Assembly: GCA_023439045.1 (NCBI GenBank)
Contig: JAEXOY010000042.1
Location: forward strand, 79,648 to 143,647
DNA length: 64,000 nucleotides
Direction: 5' to 3'
DNA from: Bacillota bacterium
GTDB lineage: Bacteria; Bacillota; Clostridia; Acetivibrionales; DSM-1351
Part shown: positions 27,625 through 36,261 of the stretch, in pieces
Layout of the letters: each line of letters begins with the position of its first letter
Numbering within the stretch: position 1 is the first letter of the stretch
Position numbers and translations under genes: made by a program
The notes under the pieces: model-generated
Seen by the model: only the letters and a program-made list of their open reading frames with translations
Database searches by the model: none
Told to the model about the DNA's origin: nothing

Positions 27625-28045
27625 ACCTAGCCCTCTCTATTCTGCATATTGCCCTTGCTTTATAAAATATTTGCTTACTGGAGTCGCCCTCTAATCTTGA
27701 TAGTGTACTCTCGTTATCAGACTTTACATATATACAGAAGTACTCACCTCGGCTGAGAATTGACCCAATTGCGTACTCAGTCATAGTAGCCTCGCTATCT
27801 ACCGAATTGCCTCTTCTAGTAATGATACTATTTTGCTTAAATGTTCCGAATTTATTTAGGTTAGAAAGCAGGTTGTTTTTGTCCTGCAGGGTCATCACTC
27901 CTGTAATCATTACTTTTCTAGCAGTGTCGTCCACATAATTTTTTATATATCGCTGGGTTGTATCATACTCATACAGAGCAACTGACTTAATCATCAAAAT
28001 AACCACTATAGGAATAATTATGACAAAGGCATATATTTTGCTCAT
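27617..28045 (-). CDS. Small pilin-like membrane protein of the Tad locus
   Basis: A 142-residue protein starting with a hydrophobic helix (about 4-24: IYAFVIIIPIVVILMIKSVAL) that is directly followed by YEYDTTQRYIKNYVDDTARK and a soluble domain. It resembles the small DUF4320-type proteins of Clostridial Tad loci, though I could not verify this. No prepilin-peptidase motif is obvious before the helix. ATG follows AAAGGAG. It overlaps the next gene by 8 nt and follows the smallest peptide gene by 4 nt. Confidence 0.6.
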   Translation of the reverse strand: MSKIYAFVIIIPIVVILMIKSVALYEYDTTQRYIKNYVDDTARKVMITGVMTLQDKNNLLSNLNKFGTFKQNSIITRRGNSVDSEATMTEYAIGSILSRGEYFCIYVKSDNESTLSRLEGDSSKQIFYKARAICRIERARYE

Positions 28046-28049
28046 AGCT

Positions 28050-28199
28050 CTACTCCTTTATATTGTCATTGAGCTTTTTTACAGACATGTACACCTTATC
28101 TCCTGTACTGCTTATAACCTCTGATATGGGTAGCATCGAACCCAATACTAAAGCAATACATATAGCGAATAAAATAATGGCAATAATAACATTCTTCAT
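28050..28199 (-). CDS. Tiny single-helix peptide 3 of the Tad locus (49 aa)
   Basis: MKNVIIAIILFAICIALVLG begins a 49-residue peptide whose first 24 residues are one membrane helix. The rest is hydrophilic (TGDKVYMSVKKLNDNIKE). GAGGAATT precedes the ATG. It is clearly paralogous to the next two small genes upstream: the same MK-xII start, a small-residue helix, and a proline right after it. It is probably a pilin or structural subunit of the Tad-like machine, but without the classical Flp G-xxxx-E cleavage site. Confidence 0.7.
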   Translation of the reverse strand: MKNVIIAIILFAICIALVLGSMLPISEVISSTGDKVYMSVKKLNDNIKE

Positions 28200-28252
28200 A
28201 GTTTTAATTCCTCACAAATCAATTCAAGATATGCTATCCTATCCATTTTCTG

Positions 28253-28420
28253 CTATCTAACGCCAGTACTAAGGATATTAATCTCAGAATCTACTGTATC
28301 CATTTGTGCTTCTGCCTTAACTCCACTTTCTCGACCATGTGTTGCCAATGGGACAATCACACTAATAAATAACGCCATTGCTATTGCAAACATAGCAATT
28401 GATAAAACTATTTTTTTCAT
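28253..28420 (-). CDS. Tiny single-helix peptide 2 of the Tad locus (55 aa)
   Basis: MKKIVLSIAMFAIAMALFIS begins a 55-residue peptide with an N-terminal helix, then VPLATHG and a polar tail rich in E, D and S. GGAGAATG precedes the ATG. It shares with peptide 1 the PLxxHG motif after the helix (PLATHG / PLTKHG). It is a separate gene, 53 nt upstream of peptide 3, with its own ribosome site. Confidence 0.7.
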   Translation of the reverse strand: MKKIVLSIAMFAIAMALFISVIVPLATHGRESGVKAEAQMDTVDSEINILSTGVR

Positions 28421-28565
28421 AATACATTCTCCTTTTTTAATTCTAATTATTTTTATTTGAATTTATGTAAACCCTAGGGAATACCTTTTTACCTTTATAC
28501 CTTTTTACCTTTTGAAGAAGCACAAACAAATAGAGAATATAAATACCTTAATAGCAACTCTCTCC

Positions 28566-28733
28566 TTATGGGCTATTAATAACATTCTCAAGACGCGTTG
28601 ATATTGCTTCCCCACCAGTGCATGCACTGCTCGCAATAGTACTGCCATGTTTTGTGAGAGGCATTATTACACCTACTATCAATGCCATTGCCAAAGCAAA
28701 AAGTGCCACAGAAATTATAATTTGTTTCAACAA
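28566..28733 (-). CDS. Tiny single-helix peptide 1 of the Tad locus (55 aa)
   Basis: A 55-residue peptide that starts at TTG (28733; a second TTG follows at once) 8 nt after AAGGAG. The helix IIISVALFALAMALIVGVIM is followed by PLTKHG and a Ser/Thr/Gly-rich tail with one cysteine (SSACTGGEA). Similarity to peptide 2 in helix and PLxxHG motif shows gene duplication. It lies directly downstream of the TadC-like gene, the position where Flp pilin genes often occur. Confidence 0.65.
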   Translation of the reverse strand: MLKQIIISVALFALAMALIVGVIMPLTKHGSTIASSACTGGEAISTRLENVINSP

Positions 28734-28769
28734 GTACCACTCTCCTTATACATTTACTTCTTAACAATA

Positions 28770-29900
28770 TTACATATATTCAAAAGCCTTATATATCAAC
28801 TCAAGCATAGGGCTTAGCATCAAACGTGCAATCTCGTATACTAAAGGTGCAATGCTAATAAATGCAAAGATATCAACGAAATCCAGGGTTTCTTCTGCAG
28901 TAATTAATGCAGCCTCATCTCTTTCTAATATTGCCCTATCTAAAATTTCCATTGCTACCTGATGGTCATTGAGGCTATATATTTCGAGTACCTCTGCTAA
29001 CTTACACAGACTAGTATTTTCACCTACTCCTTTAAGCTCTATAAATGCTCTCCTCTTGTCACATATAAAGATTTGATAAAAATTGCTTAGTTGTTTCTTA
29101 TATACCTTTGCTGCAGCAACAAGCTCTTGAATTATTTCAGTTGTCCTCACCCCCTCAACATTGGATAATTGCTGAAACACATATTCCAGCCTTATTATCT
29201 CTTGTTTACGAGCATAACCTCTTAGTACCCAGATTATTATGAACAATAAATCCCAACCAAACGAAGCAAAAAGGAGTAGTATAAAGTCACTCAATTTCAA
29301 GATTTTTAGACTGTCAACACCTATTTTAACCTGTTTATACCAGTCCTCATAAACTAGGGCAGTATTATTGTCAACACCAAGTATACGAGCAATTTCAGCC
29401 CTAAGGGACGCACTGTTATTATGCTGTGCTATTATCAAAATATCCTCATATAGCATTTTTCTACTGCTAGGTTCAAGCTTGCTTATTACATTAGTTTCAG
29501 GCACGTCCATCTGTAAAGCAGCTGTTGAACCCTGAATTATGTAATCTTTTTTATATTGCATATTAGTAAAATTAATAGAAATGATCACTAGCAAGGCTAA
29601 AAAAATACTTGTAATTTTAATTACATAAAGCTGATATAAGCTCAATGTTACTTCACTTAGCTCTAGCAACTTATTTGACATCTTTATCATAGGATTGTTT
29701 CTGTTATCCGTCAGCCACTTTGCTATCTTTCCAACCAAAGGTAAATTAGTGCATTTGTCTGCTATTTGCTGAAGCATTGTCATTTTTACACCACTTTTAT
29801 CAATGCTTAGTCCTTTATTTAACTTATATGGCTTAATAGCCCTCCCCACCAGTATCATTATCACAGCAGCGCCAATTGCAATAAGCATTACATACTCCAT
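28770..29900 (-). CDS. TadC-like inner-membrane protein
   Basis: A 376-residue membrane protein with an N-terminal helix (1-19), a helix near 90-115, a pair near 200-225 and a C-terminal segment. The position directly after a TadB-like gene (2-nt spacing, stop and start nearly fused) and before the pilin-like peptides points to the second T2SSF-type platform protein, TadC. It has an unusually long soluble region (about 115-195) that is not in the standard T2SSF fold, and the consensus T2SSF motifs are weak. GGAGGCTTTGAA precedes the ATG. Confidence 0.65.
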   Translation of the reverse strand: MEYVMLIAIGAAVIMILVGRAIKPYKLNKGLSIDKSGVKMTMLQQIADKCTNLPLVGKIAKWLTDNRNNPMIKMSNKLLELSEVTLSLYQLYVIKITSIFLALLVIISINFTNMQYKKDYIIQGSTAALQMDVPETNVISKLEPSSRKMLYEDILIIAQHNNSASLRAEIARILGVDNNTALVYEDWYKQVKIGVDSLKILKLSDFILLLFASFGWDLLFIIIWVLRGYARKQEIIRLEYVFQQLSNVEGVRTTEIIQELVAAAKVYKKQLSNFYQIFICDKRRAFIELKGVGENTSLCKLAEVLEIYSLNDHQVAMEILDRAILERDEAALITAEETLDFVDIFAFISIAPLVYEIARLMLSPMLELIYKAFEYM

Positions 29901-29901
29901 T

Positions 29902-30822
29902 TCAAAGCCTCCTTAGCACCCTTACAACAAGTAGAGATACCAGTGAATACATAGCAATTCTTGTAAAGGCCTCCATCATATTAAAACTATATACCATGTT
30001 ATCTGCTAGAATTAGCTTATTGATATAAACTACTGCCGGAAGGCTAAATAAACTAACAAGTAAAACAAAGACCTCATACCAAATAAGCCTTCTGCTCTTC
30101 TTTTTTTCAATGTTGTTATACCTTGTAATACTTCGACTGAGCTTATAAAGCTGAGATATCAGCTTCCCACCGTTCTCTCTATAATTGCATAATAAAACTA
30201 CAAATATCCCAAACCATGTGTTCTCTAGCCTTTCCTTTGCGCTAATTAGCCCCTTGTTTAGGTCTGAGCAATCGCTAATGTATAGTACTACTCTGCCTAG
30301 TCTGCTATCACAATGGGTGATACATTCTGTAAGAGCAGGCGTAATCCTATTGTGTGTAACAAAGCTGCTTCTAAACTGGTCTATTAGTATAGGTATCTTT
30401 TGGTTCATATTGAATTTTAGATAATCTATACAAAGCGTAAAAATGTAATATGGGATGAGCATGCATAGAAACAGTGCGATTACACAGGTATACCAAAGTT
30501 TAAGAATACTGCAAAGCATATAAAAGCCTGATAGTCCTGCAATTGGCAATATAATTGTTGACACACAAATTAGCATTGTATGCACAGTATTATTTAAAAA
30601 TAATCCTCTTACTCTTTTGTCGAGTATATTTCTTAGTTGATAAAGTAATGGGATTGAAGTAACAAGTATCAAAGCTTTATGCAGCTTGTGAATACTCTTA
30701 TCTATTTTTACACCGGCTACCATGTTATTCTTATACTTTGATATTGTAATTCCCACAATTATTAATAAAAAGCCTAATAATACTGCTATTAGCAAAGTAT
30801 ATTCTTGTATTGAATCAATCAA
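29902..30822 (-). CDS. TadB-like inner-membrane platform protein
   Basis: A 306-residue protein with an N-terminal helix, a hydrophobic pair (about 85-130) and a C-terminal pair (about 250-300) around a cytoplasmic T2SSF-like domain (PILIDQFRSSFVTHNRITPA, RENGGKLISQLYKLSRSI). This is the TadB/GspF-type platform that couples the ATPase to pilus extension. The start is TTG at 30822 with AGGAGG 9 nt upstream, overlapping the TadA stop by 8 nt. Divergent but consistent with the operon. Confidence 0.72.
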   Translation of the reverse strand: MIDSIQEYTLLIAVLLGFLLIIVGITISKYKNNMVAGVKIDKSIHKLHKALILVTSIPLLYQLRNILDKRVRGLFLNNTVHTMLICVSTIILPIAGLSGFYMLCSILKLWYTCVIALFLCMLIPYYIFTLCIDYLKFNMNQKIPILIDQFRSSFVTHNRITPALTECITHCDSRLGRVVLYISDCSDLNKGLISAKERLENTWFGIFVVLLCNYRENGGKLISQLYKLSRSITRYNNIEKKKSRRLIWYEVFVLLVSLFSLPAVVYINKLILADNMVYSFNMMEAFTRIAMYSLVSLLVVRVLRRL

Positions 30823-32356
30823 TGTACCCCACCTCCTGATCTGTCCAAAGATGCTCTAGTAGCTGCACATCGTTCTGTGTTATCTCATACTCCATACATG
30901 AGATTAGCTGGCTTTTTGAAATACCCTTTTGTACAGTTTCATAGCACTCCCTTTCCTTATTGAATCTGAATAGGTCATTTACCTCGAAAGACATATCCTG
31001 TTCATGAGCAATTACTTCTGATAACTTATAAACATAACGATGTCCCGTTTGTCTATCTAGCTTAATCTGTATGACCAGGTCAATTGCATCGGCAACATCA
31101 AATTGTGCTTCCCTAAAATCAGTATAATTACCTGTTTGCATCAATAGTTGCCTTAAGTCATGAACCATTCTTGACACACTTGATGTATGGAAGGTAAACA
31201 AGCTTCCCCTTGCTTGTCTGAGCATTGCCTTAATCATCTCAAAGGCCTCGTTACAGCTTCGAACCTCACCATATATTATGATATCCCTATTTAATCTAAA
31301 GAAAATTTCAGTAATATCAGAAGGTTTGTAATTGTTGGAGTATTGTAGCTCTACAATATTTTTTTCTGGATAATTACCTGAAATATTGAGCTCATGTATG
31401 TTTTCAGCCAACCCAATACTAATATTTTTATCCAGGTTAGATATAATTAGTTGGTCAGCTGCCGTGGTTTTGCCTGAACCTTGCTCCCCAATAATTGCAA
31501 CATTTCGTCTTCCTTTTCCAGCAAGAAGCTCAATAATACGTGCAATACGTTTTTCTACAAAGCTGTCTCTATACTTCTGAAGCTCGGTCTTTTGAGCAAA
31601 AAGTCTTATGTTCACAACATAGTGCCTTGATAGAGGCGGTCTCAAAGCAGTCACTCTGGCACCATTTAATAGCATTGCATAAATCAGTGGCGCACCAGCA
31701 TTCATTTCCTCTCTGGCTGTGGAGGTAAGACGGTTTTCAATCACTTTTTTATAGCATTCCACACTATAAAATCTAAAATTGGGGTTAGCAATATGTTTCT
31801 TTATACCCTTATATTGTAGCCATATGTAATCATGCCTCGTGCAGGCCACTTCATTTAGTTCATTATCAAAGATCAACTCATCTAAAATAGAGTAACCATA
31901 TGTCTCTTGGTATATAATCTGTGACAGCTTAAAAAGCTTTTTGTCAAAGTCATCTCCCTCGCTTATGCTATATCTATCAAGATGCTGAGCCAGCTTTAAG
32001 TCAACTGATGATACTTGAATCTTGTGATCTGAATTTAACACTGATAAAGAAGATAAGCTTTCACTCTCCTGCCCAAGAAATATATTTTTGTAGTAGTCTA
32101 TGTGATATTGCCTTATATAGCTGTCCACAGTTCTAGTATTTATTAAAGAAGACTTTTCTACTAAAAGAAAGTAAATAGTATTTATCAAAAACTGCCTTGC
32201 TTCCTTACAACCTTCAATGGCAAGACGTTTCTTATCTTGTTTGTCCTTCTCAATTACCGAAGCTTCTATTAATTTAAGTGATTTAGAACCACCTTGGTTA
32301 CTGAGTTGTTCTTCAACATATTCATACAGATAGGCTAAAGTGGATTGCTCTTTCAT
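30815..32356 (-). CDS. tadA: TadA/CpaF-type secretion ATPase
   Basis: A hexameric VirB11/GspE-family ATPase that powers Tad pilus assembly. In 513 residues the N-terminal domain (about 140-260) is followed by Walker A GEQGSGKTT (290-298), the Asp box and Walker B region IIIYGEVRS (about 354-362), and the His box SLFTFHTSS (about 381-389). The conserved GAPLIYAMLLNGARVTALRP precedes the P-loop, as in CpaF. The first 130 residues are variable and charged. GAGGTGAATAA precedes the ATG. It is the core gene that identifies the whole region as Tad-like. Confidence 0.9.
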   Translation of the reverse strand: MKEQSTLAYLYEYVEEQLSNQGGSKSLKLIEASVIEKDKQDKKRLAIEGCKEARQFLINTIYFLLVEKSSLINTRTVDSYIRQYHIDYYKNIFLGQESESLSSLSVLNSDHKIQVSSVDLKLAQHLDRYSISEGDDFDKKLFKLSQIIYQETYGYSILDELIFDNELNEVACTRHDYIWLQYKGIKKHIANPNFRFYSVECYKKVIENRLTSTAREEMNAGAPLIYAMLLNGARVTALRPPLSRHYVVNIRLFAQKTELQKYRDSFVEKRIARIIELLAGKGRRNVAIIGEQGSGKTTAADQLIISNLDKNISIGLAENIHELNISGNYPEKNIVELQYSNNYKPSDITEIFFRLNRDIIIYGEVRSCNEAFEMIKAMLRQARGSLFTFHTSSVSRMVHDLRQLLMQTGNYTDFREAQFDVADAIDLVIQIKLDRQTGHRYVYKLSEVIAHEQDMSFEVNDLFRFNKERECYETVQKGISKSQLISCMEYEITQNDVQLLEHLWTDQEVGYID

Positions 32357-32382
32357 TTATTCACCTCTTTAATACTCCCAAA

Positions 32383-32422
32383 ATCTACTTACTCTGTTTT
32401 TTCATAACTCACTTTACACTAT
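32383..32422. repeat. Isolated copy of the 36-bp leuC-leuD repeat
   Basis: ATCTACTTACTCTGTTTT, TCATAACTCAC and TTTACACTATC match the unit found five times at 24054-24225. It fills most of the gap between the TadZ-like and TadA genes. Confidence 0.75.
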
Positions 32423-32430
32423 CATACTCC

Positions 32431-33267
32431 CTAAATACTCTTATTAGTGCGAGTTCTGAGTCTATTAATAAAACTGAGTGAAGGTACGCCAATCTCTTTT
32501 ACAGAGGAATCATGTATGTTTTTCTCAAGTTCCAGTTCATGTATTAATCTTTTTGTAAGTACTTTGATGGAGCGATTGTATTCCGTATCATGCTGCTGAT
32601 AAAGTAAGAGGTTGTTTCTGTTTTTCATCTCCTGTAAAGTCCTGCAATATGGCAATACATGGATTTCACTTAGGCTTAATTTTTCCCTGACATCAGAACT
32701 TCTTGGAAACATATCCCGATACTGGTTTAATATATTAATCTCTATCTGGCTATAAAACGCTTCTTTTTCATTCACAAGACACTCTCCTTCTTCCATAAGG
32801 GTATCAACATCTTGGGTCATCAGATTCATCACTGCACTTGATTCTTGGAGTAAATAATTTGTAAGTGTATTTTCTCTACCTGCAGCTGTATCTACTAAAA
32901 CTATGTCGAAAGTATCCTTTAGTAGTTGAAATGTATGTTTATATTGTTCAATATACTTCTGTGTAAATGACTTAGTACTTTTGAAGCTACCAAGAAAGGA
33001 TATACCATTTACTTTTGGAATAGACTTAAGAATGCCCTCATCTATTTGCTGCCTCCCTAACATATGGTTAGCTAAATCCTCTAGTCCTATCTCAGTAGGT
33101 TTGACTCCTAACAACCGATAAAGACCTGAATACTTATAATTGAGGCAGCAAACAATTATAGAAAGCTTACCATCACATTGTTCCATAATTTGCTGTGCTA
33201 GAAGATATGTAAACACTGTTCTTCCGCTCTTTTTTGAATTTGACCATACTGTAATAATCTTCCCCAT
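32431..33267 (-). CDS. TadZ/CpaE-like P-loop protein
   Basis: A 278-residue MinD-family protein of the kind that positions Tad machines. It starts GKIITVWSNSKKSGRTVFTY, where the deviant Walker A has Arg in place of the second (invariant) Lys. The partner motif is present as DIVLVDTAAG near residue 128. The atypical P-loop agrees with reports that TadZ proteins are often poor ATPases. GGAGGACGGAGT precedes the ATG. It lies between the SAF-domain gene and tadA. Confidence 0.75.
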   Translation of the reverse strand: MGKIITVWSNSKKSGRTVFTYLLAQQIMEQCDGKLSIIVCCLNYKYSGLYRLLGVKPTEIGLEDLANHMLGRQQIDEGILKSIPKVNGISFLGSFKSTKSFTQKYIEQYKHTFQLLKDTFDIVLVDTAAGRENTLTNYLLQESSAVMNLMTQDVDTLMEEGECLVNEKEAFYSQIEINILNQYRDMFPRSSDVREKLSLSEIHVLPYCRTLQEMKNRNNLLLYQQHDTEYNRSIKVLTKRLIHELELEKNIHDSSVKEIGVPSLSFINRLRTRTNKSI

Positions 33268-33314
33268 ACTCCGTCCTCCTAATATAAACTTTCATTTTTC
33301 TTATTTACTGGCTC

Positions 33315-33950
33315 CTATTGTACAGAATTGCAATATAGCTCGTAGATTAGCTTACCTGCTTGTCCTGCTGTATAAATTTTGTTTCTATCTTGCTCATTTA
33401 ATATAAGTTTTAAATATGCAACCTTAGAGTTGACACTAGTGCTTGATCCAAACGGTACTCCCGCATCGTCCAATACATCTTTAACCTCTACTTTTTTAAG
33501 TATTAAATCTATATGGCTGTCAAGAGTATTTTTGCACCTTATATCAACGTAACTGCCCTTTTTTATAAGATTTGCAAGCCTCTCCTCGAGAGTAACAGGT
33601 AGAACAATAATTCTTTCATCAGGGGAGAACCAATCATTTTTCTCCAAAAGATTATGCTTGCCTAAATATTCACCCGAGGTAAGAGCTATAATAGTCTTTT
33701 TACCCACTACGTCTGATAGCTTTTGAGGCATATAATCACGAAAGCTGGTCTGCCTTATTTTTTCAATTCCCACCTGATTGTCTGAGATAATAGTTCCAGG
33801 CTCAATTTGTGCTTTAGCTACCACTACATTGCAATAGCCTTCATAGTCCACAGGGTAGTATTTGAATAAAATAAATAACCCAATTGCATTGGCAATAATG
33901 AATGTACCAATACAAATCAAAGCAGTTTTTATAATAAGTCGTCTGCTCAT
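33315..33950 (-). CDS. CpaB/RcpC-like SAF-domain protein
   Basis: A 211-residue protein with one N-terminal transmembrane helix (about 8-30) and an extracytoplasmic SAF domain (about 40-105: VVVAKAQIEPGTIISDNQVG, SGEYLGKHNLLE), then an RcpC-type domain (RIIVLPVTLEERLANLIKKG, SYVDIRC). In other bacteria CpaB/RcpC binds wall or periplasmic glycan and stabilises the pilus. GGAGATAATTTT precedes the ATG. It is the second gene of the Tad-like operon. Confidence 0.82.
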   Translation of the reverse strand: MSRRLIIKTALICIGTFIIANAIGLFILFKYYPVDYEGYCNVVVAKAQIEPGTIISDNQVGIEKIRQTSFRDYMPQKLSDVVGKKTIIALTSGEYLGKHNLLEKNDWFSPDERIIVLPVTLEERLANLIKKGSYVDIRCKNTLDSHIDLILKKVEVKDVLDDAGVPFGSSTSVNSKVAYLKLILNEQDRNKIYTAGQAGKLIYELYCNSVQ

Positions 33951-34057
33951 AAAATTATCTCCTTGTTTTTGGTTTAATTTTGGGGTTAGACTGATTGTCT
34001 TTTGGAGCTTTAGATTTACTTAGATGAGTATTAATGCGCACTTGATACATTGACACA

Positions 34058-34192
34058 TTGGAGGGAGCTTAGTTATCTCTATGAAGCTTAATATACACCT
34101 AGAGCATTAATACACTTAGAGAGCTTAAGATATCGCTATGAAGCTTAACCTGGAGCATTAATACACTTGAAGGTAGCTTAAGATGTATTTAG
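34058..34192. repeat. 51-58-bp tandem repeat downstream of the kinase gene
   Basis: Two units (34058-34115, 34116-34166) and a partial third (34167-34192) share GGAGCTTAG-like, TCGCTATGAAGCTTAA and AGCATTAATACACTT blocks. A weaker partial copy may start at 34026. It fills most of the 259-nt gap before the SAF-domain gene. Confidence 0.65.
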
Positions 34193-34209
34193 CAATACTT
34201 TATATAATA

Positions 34210-35937
34210 TTACCTATCTTGCTGGCCAAATAATCTTGCGACAAAGGACTTTTTTTGTTTAGTACACATTACTATGCTCCATATATCCCATAAGGACTGC
34301 TGAAGCAGTGAATTTTTAACCTTAAGAATATTGGAACACTCTCCAATATAGCTTCTACACATACCCAGGTAAATTTCCTTTTCATAGGGAATTGATATTG
34401 CTTTACAAGTAATAGATATTTCATTGCAAGGAATTGATATAGCTTTGCAAGGAATTGATATTGCTTTATTACTAATTACCTCGTTACCTAGCATTTGCTG
34501 AAGGTTCGGCAGTGAAAGGTATTCGTTATAGTACTTATTTATTACAAGTACACTTAGCGATTCTATAGTGATATTATCTCTTAGCTGAATAATATTATAT
34601 GGGTTCATATCAGAAACTATTATTTCGTAATAGATATATTGACGTACTAATTTTAAAGCTTGAAGGGAACAATCTACAATTATCAAAGTGTATTTACTTC
34701 TCAGCAAAGAAAGTTGTTTTGCCAGTATAGAAGCCTTTTGTAAATCTGATTCATTTTCTGCTTGTCCAAAATCTATTAAAGTATTAAAGGTTACATAATC
34801 AAATCCATCAGGAGCTCTGATTAATTTTGGCTCTGTGACTAGTTCCTTTTGTTCTTTTTTATATGTAGCCGATGAATGCGCTGTAGGTGCTTTACCGGTA
34901 ATATTAGAAGATAGCTGCATCCTGCTATTTAGGCTTAGATCCAAATAACAGGTTTCATAGCCCTGCTTTACAGCCAACTCACACATTGCATAAGCTACTG
35001 TGCTTATGCCCGTACCACTTACACCCCACACACCAATAATATTAGGTCTGCCTATTTCACTTTTAGATGCGCTTAATGGGGCAGTATGGTTTTTCTTAGC
35101 CATATGAAATTGTTCGATTTCTCTAAATGCAGTAATTACTTCTTCTATGCTTTGGTACCTAAACTCCTTATTGTATTGTGTACATTTTCTTATAATATTA
35201 AGAATATCCTGGGCCAAATGGTTATCCTTATGGATATTGCTTGAATGGCGTGTATCATGTTTAATAAGATTAGTTATGCTATTTGGTATCTCTTTGTGGA
35301 TTTGTGATATTGCTTCAGGTCTAGCTGCTGTTAATAATACAAATATTGTGATCCCAAAGGAGTATATATCTGAAGTAAAATCAGCGCTTTGTCCACTATA
35401 AACCTCAGGTGCAGCATACCCCCGTGTGCCTATGAAAGCTGTTTCAGAACACATATTTTTCTCAGTTAAGACAACTGAAACCCCAAAATCAACCAGCTTG
35501 ATGTAATCTTCTTTTGTAATAATTATATTATGGGGTTTCATATCTCTGTAAATCACCGGCTGGGGCTCTAACCTGTGTAAATAATTTAGTACATTGAGAA
35601 GCTGAAAGCCTATACTTAATACCCTTTCGGGTTGAAGGGCCCCATGATTATCAAGTATTTGTTTTAAGGTATCACCCTCAATATAATCTTCTACAATATA
35701 AACAGCCTCCTGTTCATCATAAACATCACATATTCTTGGCAGAGCTGGGTGATTTAAGCGTTTTAGTACTTGTGGCTCAATATGTGCACTTATTGAGGTC
35801 TCTCTGTCTTTTGGTATCTGTTTGACAGCCCAGATATTTCCGAGCATAACATTCTCCGCCAAAAAAACTGTTCCACAGCCGCCTTTTCCTAGTTCACGTA
35901 TAAACTTATACTTTGAATTAAATATTGAATCCGTCAT
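34210..35937 (-). CDS. Ser/Thr protein kinase fused to a degenerate MinD/CpaE-like domain
   Basis: A 575-residue protein without membrane segments. Residues 10-275 are a Hanks-type kinase with all key residues: GKGGCGTVF loop, AVK lysine K39, catalytic YRDMKPHN (D132), DFG (150-152) and GTRGYAAPE. Residues 300-480 resemble a P-loop/MinD-type ATPase, starting IIGVWGVSGTGISTVAYAMC, where Ile replaces the Walker lysine, and with TLIIVDCSLQ later. Four seven-residue repeats (about 490-517) follow, then a C-terminal segment. Extracellular PASTA repeats are absent, unlike PknB. It is the first gene of the Tad-like operon (AAGGTG before ATG), so it may phosphorylate and scaffold components of that machine. 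Confidence 0.85.
   Translation of the reverse strand: MTDSIFNSKYKFIRELGKGGCGTVFLAENVMLGNIWAVKQIPKDRETSISAHIEPQVLKRLNHPALPRICDVYDEQEAVYIVEDYIEGDTLKQILDNHGALQPERVLSIGFQLLNVLNYLHRLEPQPVIYRDMKPHNIIITKEDYIKLVDFGVSVVLTEKNMCSETAFIGTRGYAAPEVYSGQSADFTSDIYSFGITIFVLLTAARPEAISQIHKEIPNSITNLIKHDTRHSSNIHKDNHLAQDILNIIRKCTQYNKEFRYQSIEEVITAFREIEQFHMAKKNHTAPLSASKSEIGRPNIIGVWGVSGTGISTVAYAMCELAVKQGYETCYLDLSLNSRMQLSSNITGKAPTAHSSATYKKEQKELVTEPKLIRAPDGFDYVTFNTLIDFGQAENESDLQKASILAKQLSLLRSKYTLIIVDCSLQALKLVRQYIYYEIIVSDMNPYNIIQLRDNITIESLSVLVINKYYNEYLSLPNLQQMLGNEVISNKAISIPCKAISIPCNEISITCKAISIPYEKEIYLGMCRSYIGECSNILKVKNSLLQQSLWDIWSIVMCTKQKKSFVARLFGQQDR
34388..34471. repeat. In-frame 21-bp repeat inside the kinase gene (four units)
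   Basis: Four contiguous 21-bp units based on GGAATTGATATTGCTTTACA plus A. They encode (N/C)(K/N)(A/E)ISI(P/T) four times. The copy number divides by 21 bp, so changes would not shift the frame. Confidence 0.85.
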
Positions 35938-36261
35938 AATACACCTTAAAAATGAAATACTGATTTATAGATAATGTTTAGAAGTGATAACCAGAATTAA
36001 TAATAAAGCTAAACATGTAAGAGTTATTTGATTTAAACTCTACACTAATGCTTTCGCATATGAAACTAAAATAGTTAATAAATTTAGTTAATTTACGAAA
36101 ATTTCTGATATGCACAACCGAGAAAGTAAGAATTGGAAAATAAAGTAAGTAATTTGATTATAAATCATGTTGATAGAGAATGCAATAGAATATTTATAAT
36201 AATTAAAACTTTATTTAAGTCACATACCTTTATTGTACTTACCGAAAGCCTCCCTCTTAAT
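35938..36261. other. Intergenic region upstream of the Tad-like operon
   Basis: An AT-rich gap without a supported gene. On its left end is the kinase ribosome site (AAGGTG). It includes one candidate promoter (36157-36185). I see no other ordered structure. Confidence 0.6.
36157..36185 (-). promoter_or_regulatory. Candidate promoter of the Tad-like operon
   Basis: On the minus strand TTGCAT (36185-36180) and a perfect TATAAT (36162-36157) are 17 nt apart. The 5' leader to the kinase ATG would be about 215 nt. The -35 is weak. Confidence 0.4.
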
